14,810 bases of DNA, taken from positions 1 to 14,810 of the forward strand of contig CAJKOJ010000047.1 in the NCBI GenBank assembly GCA_905201505.1, read 5' to 3'. Made by a program: the position numbers and the translations under genes. Source of the stretch: an uncultured Eubacteriales bacterium. GTDB taxonomy: Bacteria > Bacillota > Clostridia > Lachnospirales > CAG-274. The notes under the pieces were generated by a model that saw only the letters and a list, made by a program, of their open reading frames with translations, searched no databases and was not told the DNA's origin. How positions within the stretch are numbered: position 1 is the stretch's first letter; every line of letters begins with the position of its first letter. Below are positions 5,318 to 13,673 of the stretch, piece after piece.

Positions 5318-8068
5318 ATGGAAATCAAGAAAGAAAACTGGTTTTATTCTAACCGATTTGTTATTGCAGCTTTCTTTTGTACTGCAATTATTATGTGTAT
5401 TACATATATACTCAGACACGTGTATCCTTTTGGAGACCAGATTGTGCTGAAAGTTGACCTTTATCATCAGTATGCACCTTTCCATGAGGAATTAAGAAGC
5501 CGTATTTTTAATGGGCAAAGTCTTATGTACAGCTGGGAGGGCGGCTTAGGCAAGGAATTTGTTACACAGATGGCTTATTATACTGCTTCACCTATAAGTT
5601 TTCTGATACTTTTATTCCCTCAGAAACTTCTGCCTGAGGCACTGGCTTTCTTTATACTTATTAAAACATGCTTCAGTGCATCATTCTTTTCTTATTATCT
5701 TAAAGAGCATTTTAAGAAAAATGATTTGTCAATTTTAATATTTGGTTTGCTTTATGCCTTTACTGCCTTTATGACAGGCTATTACTGGAATGTAATGTGG
5801 CTTGATTCAGTAGCTTTATTCCCTATTGTGGCACTGGGTGTGGAGAGGCTTATACATGAAAATAAGCATATTTTATATTATATAGCACTTACACTTACAA
5901 TGATAGTTAATTTCTATATGGCTGTGCTTGTATGTGTATTTACGGCAGCATATTTCCTTGTAGTGCTTTTCTCAAACTATGAGTGGAAAAGAAATCAAAA
6001 GGTAATGATTGCAAGAATGGTTAAATTTGCAATTGTTTCAGTCATTTCTGCTCTGACTGCAATGTTTATACTCGCTCCTGTTGCAATAGCTTTGGGACAA
6101 ACTGCAACAAGTGCAACAAATTTCCCTAAGTTTGAAATATATGAAAATATATACCAGCTTATTACAAACCATTTTATAGGTGCTAGACCTGTTGTACTTG
6201 CGAGAAATGAGGACTTGCCTAATGTGTACAGCGGCGTTATTACAATGATGCTTATTCCTTTGTATTTCTTCAATACAAAGATTAACAAAAGAGAAAAGTG
6301 GCTTATGTCAGCATTGCTTATATTTATGCTTTTATGTGCTTGTATTAAGCCTCTTGACTTTATGATACACGGATTCCATTTTCCGTCTAACCTGCCTCAC
6401 AGATATACATTTATATACAGCTTTGTTATGCTCTACATTGCTTATAAGGGTTTTATTAATATTAAGAGCTGTAAGTTTGAATTTGTGGTTTATGCAGGAA
6501 TTCTTTATACAATTGTTATTTTGATTACTGAGTTTGTAATGGTACCTGCTATTCTTGATATTGACAGAGTACTGACAAATACAGATATTATTATCAATAT
6601 AATTGCTATGATAGTCTACGGCATAATTATATATGCTTATTCAAAGTCAAAGCCTGAAATGCTTGGAGGACTTATTGGTATCATATTTGTGTGTGTATTT
6701 GCTGAATGTATGTTCTCAAGCTATGAGGGCCTTGACAGAACAACTTCAAGAGAAGCTTATGTTAAATATATTGACGGTGCAGACGAGGCTGTTGAATATA
6801 TGAATGATAAGGAAGACGGGAATTTCTATCGTACAGAGTTTAGAAGATTTACATCTATTAATGATGCAGCACTTTATCATTATAATGGATTTTCACAATT
6901 TTCATCTCTTGCACCGGGAGGTATTTCCGAATTTATAGGTAATCTTGGTATTGCTGCAACAGGAAACAGTTACAGATACTATGACCCTACGCCTCTTATT
7001 GACGCAATGTTTGACTTGAAATATGTAATGAATAAAGACGGCGAAATAAAAAATGAAAGATATGTATTTGAAAAGCAGTTTGATAATGTGTGGATATACA
7101 GAAATGAAAGAGTACTGCCTTTAGGATTTATGGTTAAATCCGATATTAATGAATGGAAGACTGAAGATTCAATGCCTTTTGATGTACAGAATGATTTCAT
7201 AAAGAAGGGTACAGGTATTGAAAAGGATATGTTTACTCCAATTAAGCCTGACAGCATCACAAAGACATATATGGAGGTAACTGAGGAACTTGATGATAAC
7301 AGCTTTAAGTACAGACTTACCGATCCTGCAAATCTTGCCCTTGAGCCTAGAGTAACTGCTGAGTTTACTTCTGACAAGGATCAGTATATGTATGTATATG
7401 TTGACGCAGGAAATACAAAGAGAGTGAAATACCATACAAATTCTGCAGATGAGGACAGAGAACTTTCAGCCGGCAAGAGTTTATTTGATATAGGTCATGT
7501 CAGTGCAGGGGAGAAAATAACCGTAAACTTTACACTTACTAATAAGGGTGAGTTTGAAAAGACTTACCGTAAGGACGGTACTGTTAAGATTTATGCAGCA
7601 AGCTATGATGACGCTGTTTTCCAGGAAGCTTTTGATACACTTAATGCCAATAATTATAATATAACAAAATTTGAGGATACTCATATTGAGGGTACAGTAA
7701 ATGCAGCTGAAGACGGCGTAATGTTTACATCAATTCCTTATGTTGACGGTTGGAAAGTAACTGTTGACGGTCAGAAAGTTGATAAAGTATCTATTGGCAA
7801 TAATGGTGTAATCGGTGTTAATATACCTGCCGGTGAGCATACAGTTGTGTTCCAGTTTAAGTCAAAGGGACTTATACCGTCAATAGGTATTTCAGTTCTT
7901 GGTATTATTTTGGCTGTATTATATACTCTGTTTGACAAGGCTATGAAGAAAAAGAATGAGCAGAAGTTAGTAACAGCTGCTGCTTTTGACGCTGAAGTCA
8001 GTGAAGTGTTTTCACAAAAGAACAATAACAAGAGGGCATATAATAAGAAAAATAAAAAGAGAAAATAG
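5318..8068 (+). CDS. YfhO family membrane protein (GT-C-like polymer glycosyltransferase)
   Basis: A 916-residue membrane protein of the YfhO family. The first external loop holds the family-typical PFGDQ (37-41) and DLYHQYAPF (47-55) with acidic residues D40 and D47, then GLGKEF (76-81). About a dozen membrane segments run to roughly residue 465. A large extracytoplasmic region (about 470-850) follows, ending in the YVDGWKVTVDG and IPAGEHTVVFQFKSKG stretches usual for the family, then one membrane segment (about 851-872) and a Lys/Asn-rich cytoplasmic tail. In B. subtilis and S. aureus, YfhO works with a CsbB-type enzyme, apparently transferring the lipid-linked sugar to lipoteichoic acid outside the cell. 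Its position as third gene after the GT2 and GtrA genes, 11 bases downstream, supports the same role. The acceptor here is unknown because Clostridia vary in their envelope polymers. Confidence 0.9.
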   Translation: MEIKKENWFYSNRFVIAAFFCTAIIMCITYILRHVYPFGDQIVLKVDLYHQYAPFHEELRSRIFNGQSLMYSWEGGLGKEFVTQMAYYTASPISFLILLFPQKLLPEALAFFILIKTCFSASFFSYYLKEHFKKNDLSILIFGLLYAFTAFMTGYYWNVMWLDSVALFPIVALGVERLIHENKHILYYIALTLTMIVNFYMAVLVCVFTAAYFLVVLFSNYEWKRNQKVMIARMVKFAIVSVISALTAMFILAPVAIALGQTATSATNFPKFEIYENIYQLITNHFIGARPVVLARNEDLPNVYSGVITMMLIPLYFFNTKINKREKWLMSALLIFMLLCACIKPLDFMIHGFHFPSNLPHRYTFIYSFVMLYIAYKGFINIKSCKFEFVVYAGILYTIVILITEFVMVPAILDIDRVLTNTDIIINIIAMIVYGIIIYAYSKSKPEMLGGLIGIIFVCVFAECMFSSYEGLDRTTSREAYVKYIDGADEAVEYMNDKEDGNFYRTEFRRFTSINDAALYHYNGFSQFSSLAPGGISEFIGNLGIAATGNSYRYYDPTPLIDAMFDLKYVMNKDGEIKNERYVFEKQFDNVWIYRNERVLPLGFMVKSDINEWKTEDSMPFDVQNDFIKKGTGIEKDMFTPIKPDSITKTYMEVTEELDDNSFKYRLTDPANLALEPRVTAEFTSDKDQYMYVYVDAGNTKRVKYHTNSADEDRELSAGKSLFDIGHVSAGEKITVNFTLTNKGEFEKTYRKDGTVKIYAASYDDAVFQEAFDTLNANNYNITKFEDTHIEGTVNAAEDGVMFTSIPYVDGWKVTVDGQKVDKVSIGNNGVIGVNIPAGEHTVVFQFKSKGLIPSIGISVLGIILAVLYTLFDKAMKKKNEQKLVTAAAFDAEVSEVFSQKNNNKRAYNKKNKKRK

Positions 8069-8085
8069 TAAATAGTAAATAGTAA
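8066..8085 (+). repeat. Heptamer tandem repeat at the YfhO stop codon
   Basis: TAGTAAA occurs at 8066-8072 and 8073-8079, and again as TAGTAA at 8080-8085. The first unit supplies the TAG stop and an immediate in-frame TAA, so the YfhO frame ends with tandem stops. Probably a small replication-slippage product. Confidence 0.6.
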
Positions 8086-8089
8086 CAAC

Positions 8090-8120
8090 AAGCAACCGGA
8101 GTGTCTTCGGTTGCTTTAGT
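8090..8120 (+). terminator. Terminator of the glycosylation operon
   Basis: AAGCAACCGGAG (8090-8101) pairs with CTTCGGTTGCTT (8105-8116) with a three-base loop and one G-U pair, followed by the modest T-rich TAGTTTG. It lies 22 bases after the YfhO stop codon, closing the three-gene operon and separating it from the efflux gene. Confidence 0.8.
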
Positions 8121-8150
8121 TTGTAAAAAATTGTTTTTGTATATTATGAT
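8121..8150 (+). promoter_or_regulatory. Candidate promoter of the MATE gene
   Basis: TTGTAA (8121-8126), an 18-base spacer and TATGAT (8145-8150) form a plausible sigma-A promoter directly after the operon terminator. Transcription would start near 8157, about 75 bases before the preferred ATG. The spacing is one base longer than ideal and the surrounding sequence is AT-rich. Confidence 0.35.
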
Positions 8151-8232
8151 TTTCAAATGTAAATTAATTATAAATAAGGATTGGATTTGAAAATGACGCT
8201 TGAAGTTTGTAACACAGAAGGAAGATGAAAAG

Positions 8233-9567
8233 ATGATTAAGGATTTGACACAGGGCAGTCCGTCAAGGGTTTTGATAGGGTTTTCAATGCCAATGTTTAT
8301 AAGTGTTGTTTTTCAGCAGCTTTATAATATTGCTGACAGTATAATTGCAGGGCGTTTTGCCGGTGAAGATGCTTTGGCAGCAGTGGGTGCCTCATATCCT
8401 GTAACAATGATATTTATGGCTATAGCAGTAGGAAGCAATATAGGGTGCAGTGTGGTAATTTCACAGTTCTTTGGTTCAAAAGATTATGACAGGGTAAAAA
8501 CAGCTGTATCGACTACGATAATTGCAAGTACTGTTCTTGCAGTTTTATTGACTGTAACAGGACTTATATTAAGCACTTTTATAATTGGTGCAATTAATAC
8601 TCCTCAAAATATATTTGAAGACAGCAAGCTTTATTTTAATATTTATATAGGCGGCTTTGTTTTCCTATTCCTGTATAATGTTGCAAATGGTGTATTTAAT
8701 TCTTTGGGAGATTCCAAAACACCGCTGTATTTTCTTATAGCTTCGTCTTTGGGAAATATAGTTCTTGACATAGTTTTTGTGGCAGTGTTTAAATGGGGCG
8801 TAGCCGGTGTAGCATGGGCAACTTTCATAGCCCAGGGAATTGCCTGTGTTCTTGCCTTGATTAGTCTTATTCTGCGTTTGAAAGGGCTGAATACGGAAAA
8901 AGAACCTGTTTATTTTTCTCTTGGAATGCTTGGCAAGGTTACATATATAGCTGTACCGAGTATATTGCAGCAAAGCTTTATTTCAGTAGGAAATATATTT
9001 ATACAGGGCTGTGTAAATTCTTTTGGTTCTTCTGTAATAGCCGGGTATTCTGCAGCGGTTAAACTGAACACATTTGCACTTATGTGTTTTACAACTCTTG
9101 GCAATGCAATGTCAACTTTTACTGCACAGAATATTGGTGCAGGGAAAGCAGAAAGAGTTTCAAAGGGGCTTAAAGCGGGAATTACATTTGGATTTGTTAT
9201 TATTGTGCCTTTTCTTTTTGCCTTTGTAGTATTTGGCAGAGCTATGCTTGGATTGTTTTTAAATGCTGAGAGTTATGATGCAATTAAATGCGGTATGCTT
9301 TTTCTGAAAATAATATCACCGTTTTATATTGCGATTTCTGCTAAAATAATAATTGACGGGCTTTTGAGGGGCTCAGGTGCTATGTTTGCATTTACTGTAA
9401 GTACTTTTATTGATTTGATTTTAAGAGTTATACTTGCATATATATTTGCAGGAATAATGAATAGTTCTACAGGTATATGGTTTAGCTGGCCTATAGGGTG
9501 GACTATTGCCACAAGCGTAACCTTATTCTTTTATTTACGTGGAAGCTGGAAAAAAGGAATAGTTTAA
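8233..9567 (+). CDS. MATE family multidrug efflux transporter
   Basis: A 444-residue inner membrane protein of the MATE (multi-antimicrobial extrusion) family, with the expected length and about 12 hydrophobic segments in two homologous halves. The opening KDLTQGSPSR and then FQQLYNIADSIIAGRFAG are typical of the Firmicutes NorM/DinF-like branch. The second half repeats the pattern with GYSAAVKLNTFALM and TAQNIGAGKAERV. Members exchange sodium or protons for cationic drugs and metabolites; the substrate is not predictable. The open frame can be extended to a TTG at 8200, but the ATG at 8233 is preferred: an AAGGAAG site (8218-8224) lies eight bases upstream and the N-terminus then matches the family. 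It has its own candidate promoter and a strong shared terminator, so it is likely a single-gene unit. Confidence 0.92.
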   Translation: MIKDLTQGSPSRVLIGFSMPMFISVVFQQLYNIADSIIAGRFAGEDALAAVGASYPVTMIFMAIAVGSNIGCSVVISQFFGSKDYDRVKTAVSTTIIASTVLAVLLTVTGLILSTFIIGAINTPQNIFEDSKLYFNIYIGGFVFLFLYNVANGVFNSLGDSKTPLYFLIASSLGNIVLDIVFVAVFKWGVAGVAWATFIAQGIACVLALISLILRLKGLNTEKEPVYFSLGMLGKVTYIAVPSILQQSFISVGNIFIQGCVNSFGSSVIAGYSAAVKLNTFALMCFTTLGNAMSTFTAQNIGAGKAERVSKGLKAGITFGFVIIVPFLFAFVVFGRAMLGLFLNAESYDAIKCGMLFLKIISPFYIAISAKIIIDGLLRGSGAMFAFTVSTFIDLILRVILAYIFAGIMNSSTGIWFSWPIGWTIATSVTLFFYLRGSWKKGIV

Positions 9568-9576
9568 AATAAGTAT

Positions 9577-9623
9577 AAAAAGACTGCCGCAAATTAATTT
9601 ATTTAATTTGCGGCAGTCTTTTT
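9577..9623. terminator. Strong bidirectional terminator
   Basis: A perfect 21-bp stem: AAAAAGACTGCCGCAAATTAA (9577-9597) against its exact complement at 9603-9623, with a five-base loop. A runs on the left and T runs on the right allow it to act for both the MATE gene (+) and the convergent FMN-binding-like gene (-). Confidence 0.92.
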
Positions 9624-9655
9624 ATGGTAAAATAAAATTTATAATTTAGTATAGC

Positions 9656-10057
9656 TTATTTTTTAGCCTGTTCAAGAGCATTATCTATAGCATTAAGCAA
9701 TATGCTGCCTGTTACTTCGTAATCTTTGCCAAGTTCGATATCTGTGCTTTGCAGTTCAATAACCTGCTGAGAAATTTCGTCTATACAGCTTGAGAAGGTC
9801 GGATAGAACACTGACTGTGTTTCATTCAACTGTTCAAGAGATATGCTTTCAATTTCATTTTTGCCTACTGTTACAGACAGCTCTACAGGATTGCCGTATA
9901 ATATAATTTCTGAATTGTATGTACCCTCATTGTAAGCACTTTTATTGCTTCCGCTGAAGAAGGCTATTATTGCGGCAATAATTACTATGCCCAATATAGC
10001 AAACACTGCTGTTTTGATTACATCTTTAAGTTTAACAACAAAAATTTTAGATGCCAT
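9656..10057 (-). CDS. Membrane-anchored FMN-binding-like small protein
   Basis: A 133-residue protein with a basic cytoplasmic N-terminus, one membrane segment (about 13-34) and a short external domain. The domain resembles the FMN-binding domain of NqrC/RnfG-type proteins: a YNEGTY opening (42-47), the strand pattern ELSVTVGKNEIESISL (59-74), then SCIDEISQQVIELQSTDIE and a closing ILLNAIDNAL helix. The usual flavin-attachment motif (S/T-G-A-T) is not evident; aligning the last helix places KDYEV (111-115) where SGATx is expected. It may therefore not bind FMN covalently, or may be only a structural relative. The preferred start is the ATG at 10057, with an AGGTG site six bases upstream; a GTG three codons earlier would overlap that site. 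It is divergent from addB and convergent with the MATE gene, so it has no operon partner. Confidence 0.55.
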   Translation of the reverse strand: MASKIFVVKLKDVIKTAVFAILGIVIIAAIIAFFSGSNKSAYNEGTYNSEIILYGNPVELSVTVGKNEIESISLEQLNETQSVFYPTFSSCIDEISQQVIELQSTDIELGKDYEVTGSILLNAIDNALEQAKK

Positions 10058-10087
10058 TTTTTTCACCTGCCTTATGGTATAATTATA

Positions 10088-10116
10088 TTATCAATCACAT
10101 TAAAATATGTTATAAT
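10088..10116 (+). promoter_or_regulatory. Promoter of addB
   Basis: A consensus TATAAT -10 box (10111-10116) with an extended TG at 10108-10109, and a TTATCA -35 box (10088-10093) at 17 bases. Transcription would begin near 10123, about 70 bases before the preferred GTG start. A second TATAAT at 10126-10131 is nearby but lacks a good -35. Confidence 0.55.
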
Positions 10117-10193
10117 TATTAAAAGTATAATAGTTAAATCTGTAAGTGAATGAACATATTTTTAAGATAAATTCAGCTGAAGGAGTGATGAAA

Positions 10194-13100
10194 GTGAGTT
10201 TGAGATATATAATGGGGGGGTCAGGTACAGGTAAAACTACTCAGTGTATAAATGAAATTGCCTGCCGAAATAATTTGGAGGAAAGAATTTTTTATATAGT
10301 GCCAGAACAGTTTACATTGGAATCGGAAAAAAATCTCCTCAGTAAAAAAAATTCACTTATTAATATTAATATTCTGGGATTTAAACATTTTGCCTATTAT
10401 TTAATATCCAAAATGGGTACATCGGGAAGAGCAATGCTTGATGATACAGGAAGAGCAATGCTTATCAAGAAAATTGTGCTGGAATTGAAAAACAAACTTG
10501 AGTTTTATAAAAATTCTGTAGATAAACAGGGCTTTATAGATAATCTTGATATGACAATTACAGAACTTATGCAGTATAGTATGTCACCTGAGAAGATTTC
10601 TTTACTCATTTCCGGTATTGGAGAAGGAAATCTGAAAAATAAACTAAAAGACATTTATCTGATTTTTTCTAAGTACAGAGAATATTTAAGCAGGGAATAT
10701 ATTTCAGGTGACGGTGCGTTGGATTTGCTTGCTGAGTTTATAAAAGGTTCTGTTGTAGAAGGCAGTGAAGTATGGATTGACGGATTTAAGAGTTTTACAC
10801 CACAGGAAGGCAGAGTAATTGAGCAGCTTTTGAAATATTGCAGGAGAGTAAATATAGTTTTTACAATTAATCCGCCTGCTGCGGAATACGGTAAATTAAG
10901 TAATTTTGATGAGCAGTATGAAGTCAAAAAGTCAATAAACCATATTACAGGGCTAGCAAGAGAAAATAATATAGAAATTGAAAATATTCATTATATGAGT
11001 AAAAATTATAAAAAGTATAATGAAGAAATAGAATTTTTGAAAAACAACTATTTTAAATACAGGTTTACACCTTATGACAATAATATAAGTAATATAAAAA
11101 TATACAGGGCAAATAACTTGTATCAGGAGATTGATAAAATCTGCTGTGAAATAAAAGGATTGGTACAGTATAAAGGATACAGATATAAGGATATAGCTCT
11201 GATTATAGGAAGCGATGATTATGAAATTCCTCTTGCCTGTGCACTTAAAAAATATGATATACCTAATTTTCTTGACAGCAGAAAAAGTATTGTAAGTCAC
11301 CCTGTGGCTGAATTTATAACAGCTGCAGTTGATATAATAGCTTATAACTGGAATAACAATGATGTTTTTAAATTGCTTAAAACAGGCTTTACAGATATAA
11401 GTTTCGAGCGGATTTACAGCCTTGAAAATTATGTCAGGGCAAACGGAATAGATAAATATAAATGGAATAAGGAATGGAAATACGGCTTTAAATCAGAAGA
11501 AAAAGGTATTGATAAACCTGACAAAGAGTACATTGAAGAAACAAGAAATATGCTTTTTGAAATACTTCTGCCGTTAAAGGAAAATTACAATCAGAGCAGA
11601 AAAGCTGAAGTAAGAGATATAACAGAGAGTATTTTTAAAGTGCTTGAAAATGTAAGTGCAACTGAAAAAATACAGAGTGAAGTGAAAAATGCAGAAGAAA
11701 AGGGCGATGTTGTAAAGGCGTCTGTAAACAGAGAAATATGGAATGTTATCACTGATGTAACAGAAAAAATGGTCAGCATTTTGGGGAATGAAAAGGTAAC
11801 ATTACGTGAGTATTCCAAAATATTAAAGGCAGGTCTTAACACTGCAACTATAGGTATAGCACCGCCTGCACAGGATTATCTTATTGTAGGGGATATGGAA
11901 AGGACAAGGCTTTCTGATATAAAAGCAATGTTTGTTGTTGGTGCAAATGACGGGAATATCCCTGTAAGACTGACAGAAAAAGGAATTTTTACAGATGATG
12001 AAAAAGCAGTAATGGAAGATAACAATGTTGAACTTGCCCTAGGAATTGTACAGATGACAAACAACGGAAGGCTGGGTATATATTTCAACTTGATTAAAGC
12101 AACTGATTATCTTTGTCTGAGTTATCCTACGGGAAGTATTAAGGGTGAAGGGCTTAAACCTTCAGGGATTATATCTAAAATACAGTCCTTGTTTCCAAAG
12201 CTTAGTGAGGAAATTATTATTGATACAGGTTCGGAAAAAGAAATACTGTCAGGAAAGTCTGCTGCCTTTGATAAATTAATACAGGCTGTTGGCAATGAGG
12301 AAGATTCCGAATTTTTAAAAGAACTGTATTTATATTATAAAAACGATGATGAGTACGGCAAAAAAATAAGGCAAATTAAAAATGGAATTTTTAGTCAGAT
12401 ACCTCAGAGTTATTTAGATGAAAAATTGATACCGAATTTATGGGACAGAGTTCTCAGCAGAGGAAGTGTTTCAAAACTTGAAAAGTTTACAGGCTGTCCA
12501 TTTAAGTTCTATATGGAGTATATTTTAAGGGCAAGAGAGAAAGAAATTTATAAACTGAAGAATAATGATATTGGTATTCTTTCACACAGGGTAATGGAGG
12601 AGTTTTCAAAGTATGTTACGGAAAGGGGTATAGACTGGAATATAACAAATAAAGAATATACTGATGCCTTTGTGGATACTCATATTTCACAGTTTGTAAG
12701 CGAGATGAATACAGATATATTTGAAAGCAATAGGAACTCAGCAATTTTAAATAAAATAAAGCAGGCCGCCAAGTTTGCATTATGGGCAAATGTTGAACAG
12801 ATAAAAGCTAGTAAATTCAAGCCTGAAAATTTTGAAATCAGCTTTGGAAGAAGAAATTCAAAAATACCTGCTATTGAAATAGAAATAGATAACGGCAAGA
12901 TATTAAGGCTAAACGGAGTTATTGACAGAGTTGATAAAATGCTTAAAGAGGACGGTTCAGTATATGTTAAAATAGTTGACTATAAAAGTTCAGGCAAAAA
13001 ACTTGATATTAATAAAATATATAACGGCTTGCAGTTACAGCTTGCATTATATATGGACACACTTGTGGAAAATATGAAGGTTAAACCTGCAGGTATGTTT

Positions 13101-13562
13101 TATTTTGAAGTAAATGAGCCTAAACTTATTGACAAGGAAAAAGCGGAAGATTCATCAGAAAATGCAATGTTGAAGAGAATGGCATTAAACGGTATGTATG
13201 ATGAGAGGCTTGCAGAAGAACTCAATACAGCTTTTATAGAAAAAACAAAGGGCAGAAGCAAGGAAACTGTAAGGATACCAAGGGATATATCGGAAAAGGA
13301 AAGTGAAATGCTTACTGATGAAAAAATGGATGACTTATTAAAGTATTCAAAGCTTGTTGTAAAAAATATAGGAAGAGAAATTGCAAAAGGGAATATTGAA
13401 ATAAGCCCATATAAGTATGGCACAGAGGAGGATTCCTGTAAATTTTGTCCTTATGGTGCTGTGTGTGATTTTGAAAACAGCAGCAAGGAAAAGCTGAGAA
13501 GTATCGGTAAGTCAGATAAAGATTTGTGGGAAGAGATACATAAGAAAGTTAATGAAGAATAA
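10194..13562 (+). CDS. addB: ATP-dependent helicase/nuclease subunit B (AddB)
   Basis: A 1122-residue subunit of the AddAB helicase-nuclease, which resects double-strand DNA ends for RecA-dependent repair in the cytoplasm. The N-terminus MSLRYIMGGSGTGKTT carries a Walker A motif (about 8-15). The C-terminal nuclease has NGVIDRVD (D911), VDYKSSG (D929, K931) and GLQLQLALYM, the PD-(D/E)XK motifs of RecB-like nucleases. The four Fe-S cluster cysteines are present: C768 in TGCPFKFY, and C1082, C1085 and C1091 in SCKFCPYGAVC. Length and order match AddB of Firmicutes, about 1160 residues in B. subtilis. The open frame starts at 10146, but the GTG at 10194 is preferred: AAGGAG lies eight bases upstream and the resulting MSLR start is typical of the family. 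A G7 run lies in the Walker A codons. addA, usually next, is absent here. Confidence 0.94.
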   Translation: MSLRYIMGGSGTGKTTQCINEIACRNNLEERIFYIVPEQFTLESEKNLLSKKNSLININILGFKHFAYYLISKMGTSGRAMLDDTGRAMLIKKIVLELKNKLEFYKNSVDKQGFIDNLDMTITELMQYSMSPEKISLLISGIGEGNLKNKLKDIYLIFSKYREYLSREYISGDGALDLLAEFIKGSVVEGSEVWIDGFKSFTPQEGRVIEQLLKYCRRVNIVFTINPPAAEYGKLSNFDEQYEVKKSINHITGLARENNIEIENIHYMSKNYKKYNEEIEFLKNNYFKYRFTPYDNNISNIKIYRANNLYQEIDKICCEIKGLVQYKGYRYKDIALIIGSDDYEIPLACALKKYDIPNFLDSRKSIVSHPVAEFITAAVDIIAYNWNNNDVFKLLKTGFTDISFERIYSLENYVRANGIDKYKWNKEWKYGFKSEEKGIDKPDKEYIEETRNMLFEILLPLKENYNQSRKAEVRDITESIFKVLENVSATEKIQSEVKNAEEKGDVVKASVNREIWNVITDVTEKMVSILGNEKVTLREYSKILKAGLNTATIGIAPPAQDYLIVGDMERTRLSDIKAMFVVGANDGNIPVRLTEKGIFTDDEKAVMEDNNVELALGIVQMTNNGRLGIYFNLIKATDYLCLSYPTGSIKGEGLKPSGIISKIQSLFPKLSEEIIIDTGSEKEILSGKSAAFDKLIQAVGNEEDSEFLKELYLYYKNDDEYGKKIRQIKNGIFSQIPQSYLDEKLIPNLWDRVLSRGSVSKLEKFTGCPFKFYMEYILRAREKEIYKLKNNDIGILSHRVMEEFSKYVTERGIDWNITNKEYTDAFVDTHISQFVSEMNTDIFESNRNSAILNKIKQAAKFALWANVEQIKASKFKPENFEISFGRRNSKIPAIEIEIDNGKILRLNGVIDRVDKMLKEDGSVYVKIVDYKSSGKKLDINKIYNGLQLQLALYMDTLVENMKVKPAGMFYFEVNEPKLIDKEKAEDSSENAMLKRMALNGMYDERLAEELNTAFIEKTKGRSKETVRIPRDISEKESEMLTDEKMDDLLKYSKLVVKNIGREIAKGNIEISPYKYGTEEDSCKFCPYGAVCDFENSSKEKLRSIGKSDKDLWEEIHKKVNEE

Positions 13563-13597
13563 AGTAATTAAAATTCTGGTCATGTATCTAATATAAA

Positions 13598-13655
13598 AGT
13601 GTTGTGCAGTTCCCGGTTTTATCTCAGAATCTGCACAACACTGCAATAAGTTTTA
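13598..13655. terminator. Hairpin between convergent addB and the last gene
   Basis: AGTGTTGTGCAG (13598-13609) pairs perfectly with CTGCACAACACT (13631-13642) around a 21-base loop. On the minus strand the stem is followed by a T run (plus 13594-13597), fitting a terminator for the secreted protein gene. On the plus strand a T4 run occurs only nine bases after the stem, so termination of addB is weaker. The large loop is unusual for an intrinsic terminator. Confidence 0.6.
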
Positions 13656-13673
13656 ATATTTACATATAATATT

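Noticed and set aside
8200..8232. TTG start extending the MATE protein by 11 residues
   Set aside because: No ribosome binding site upstream of the TTG, while the ATG at 8233 has one at proper spacing and gives a family-like N-terminus.
9577..9623. Transposon inverted repeat ends
   Set aside because: The 21-bp inverted repeat has only a five-base loop and flanking A/T runs, so it is a bidirectional terminator; there is no transposase nearby.
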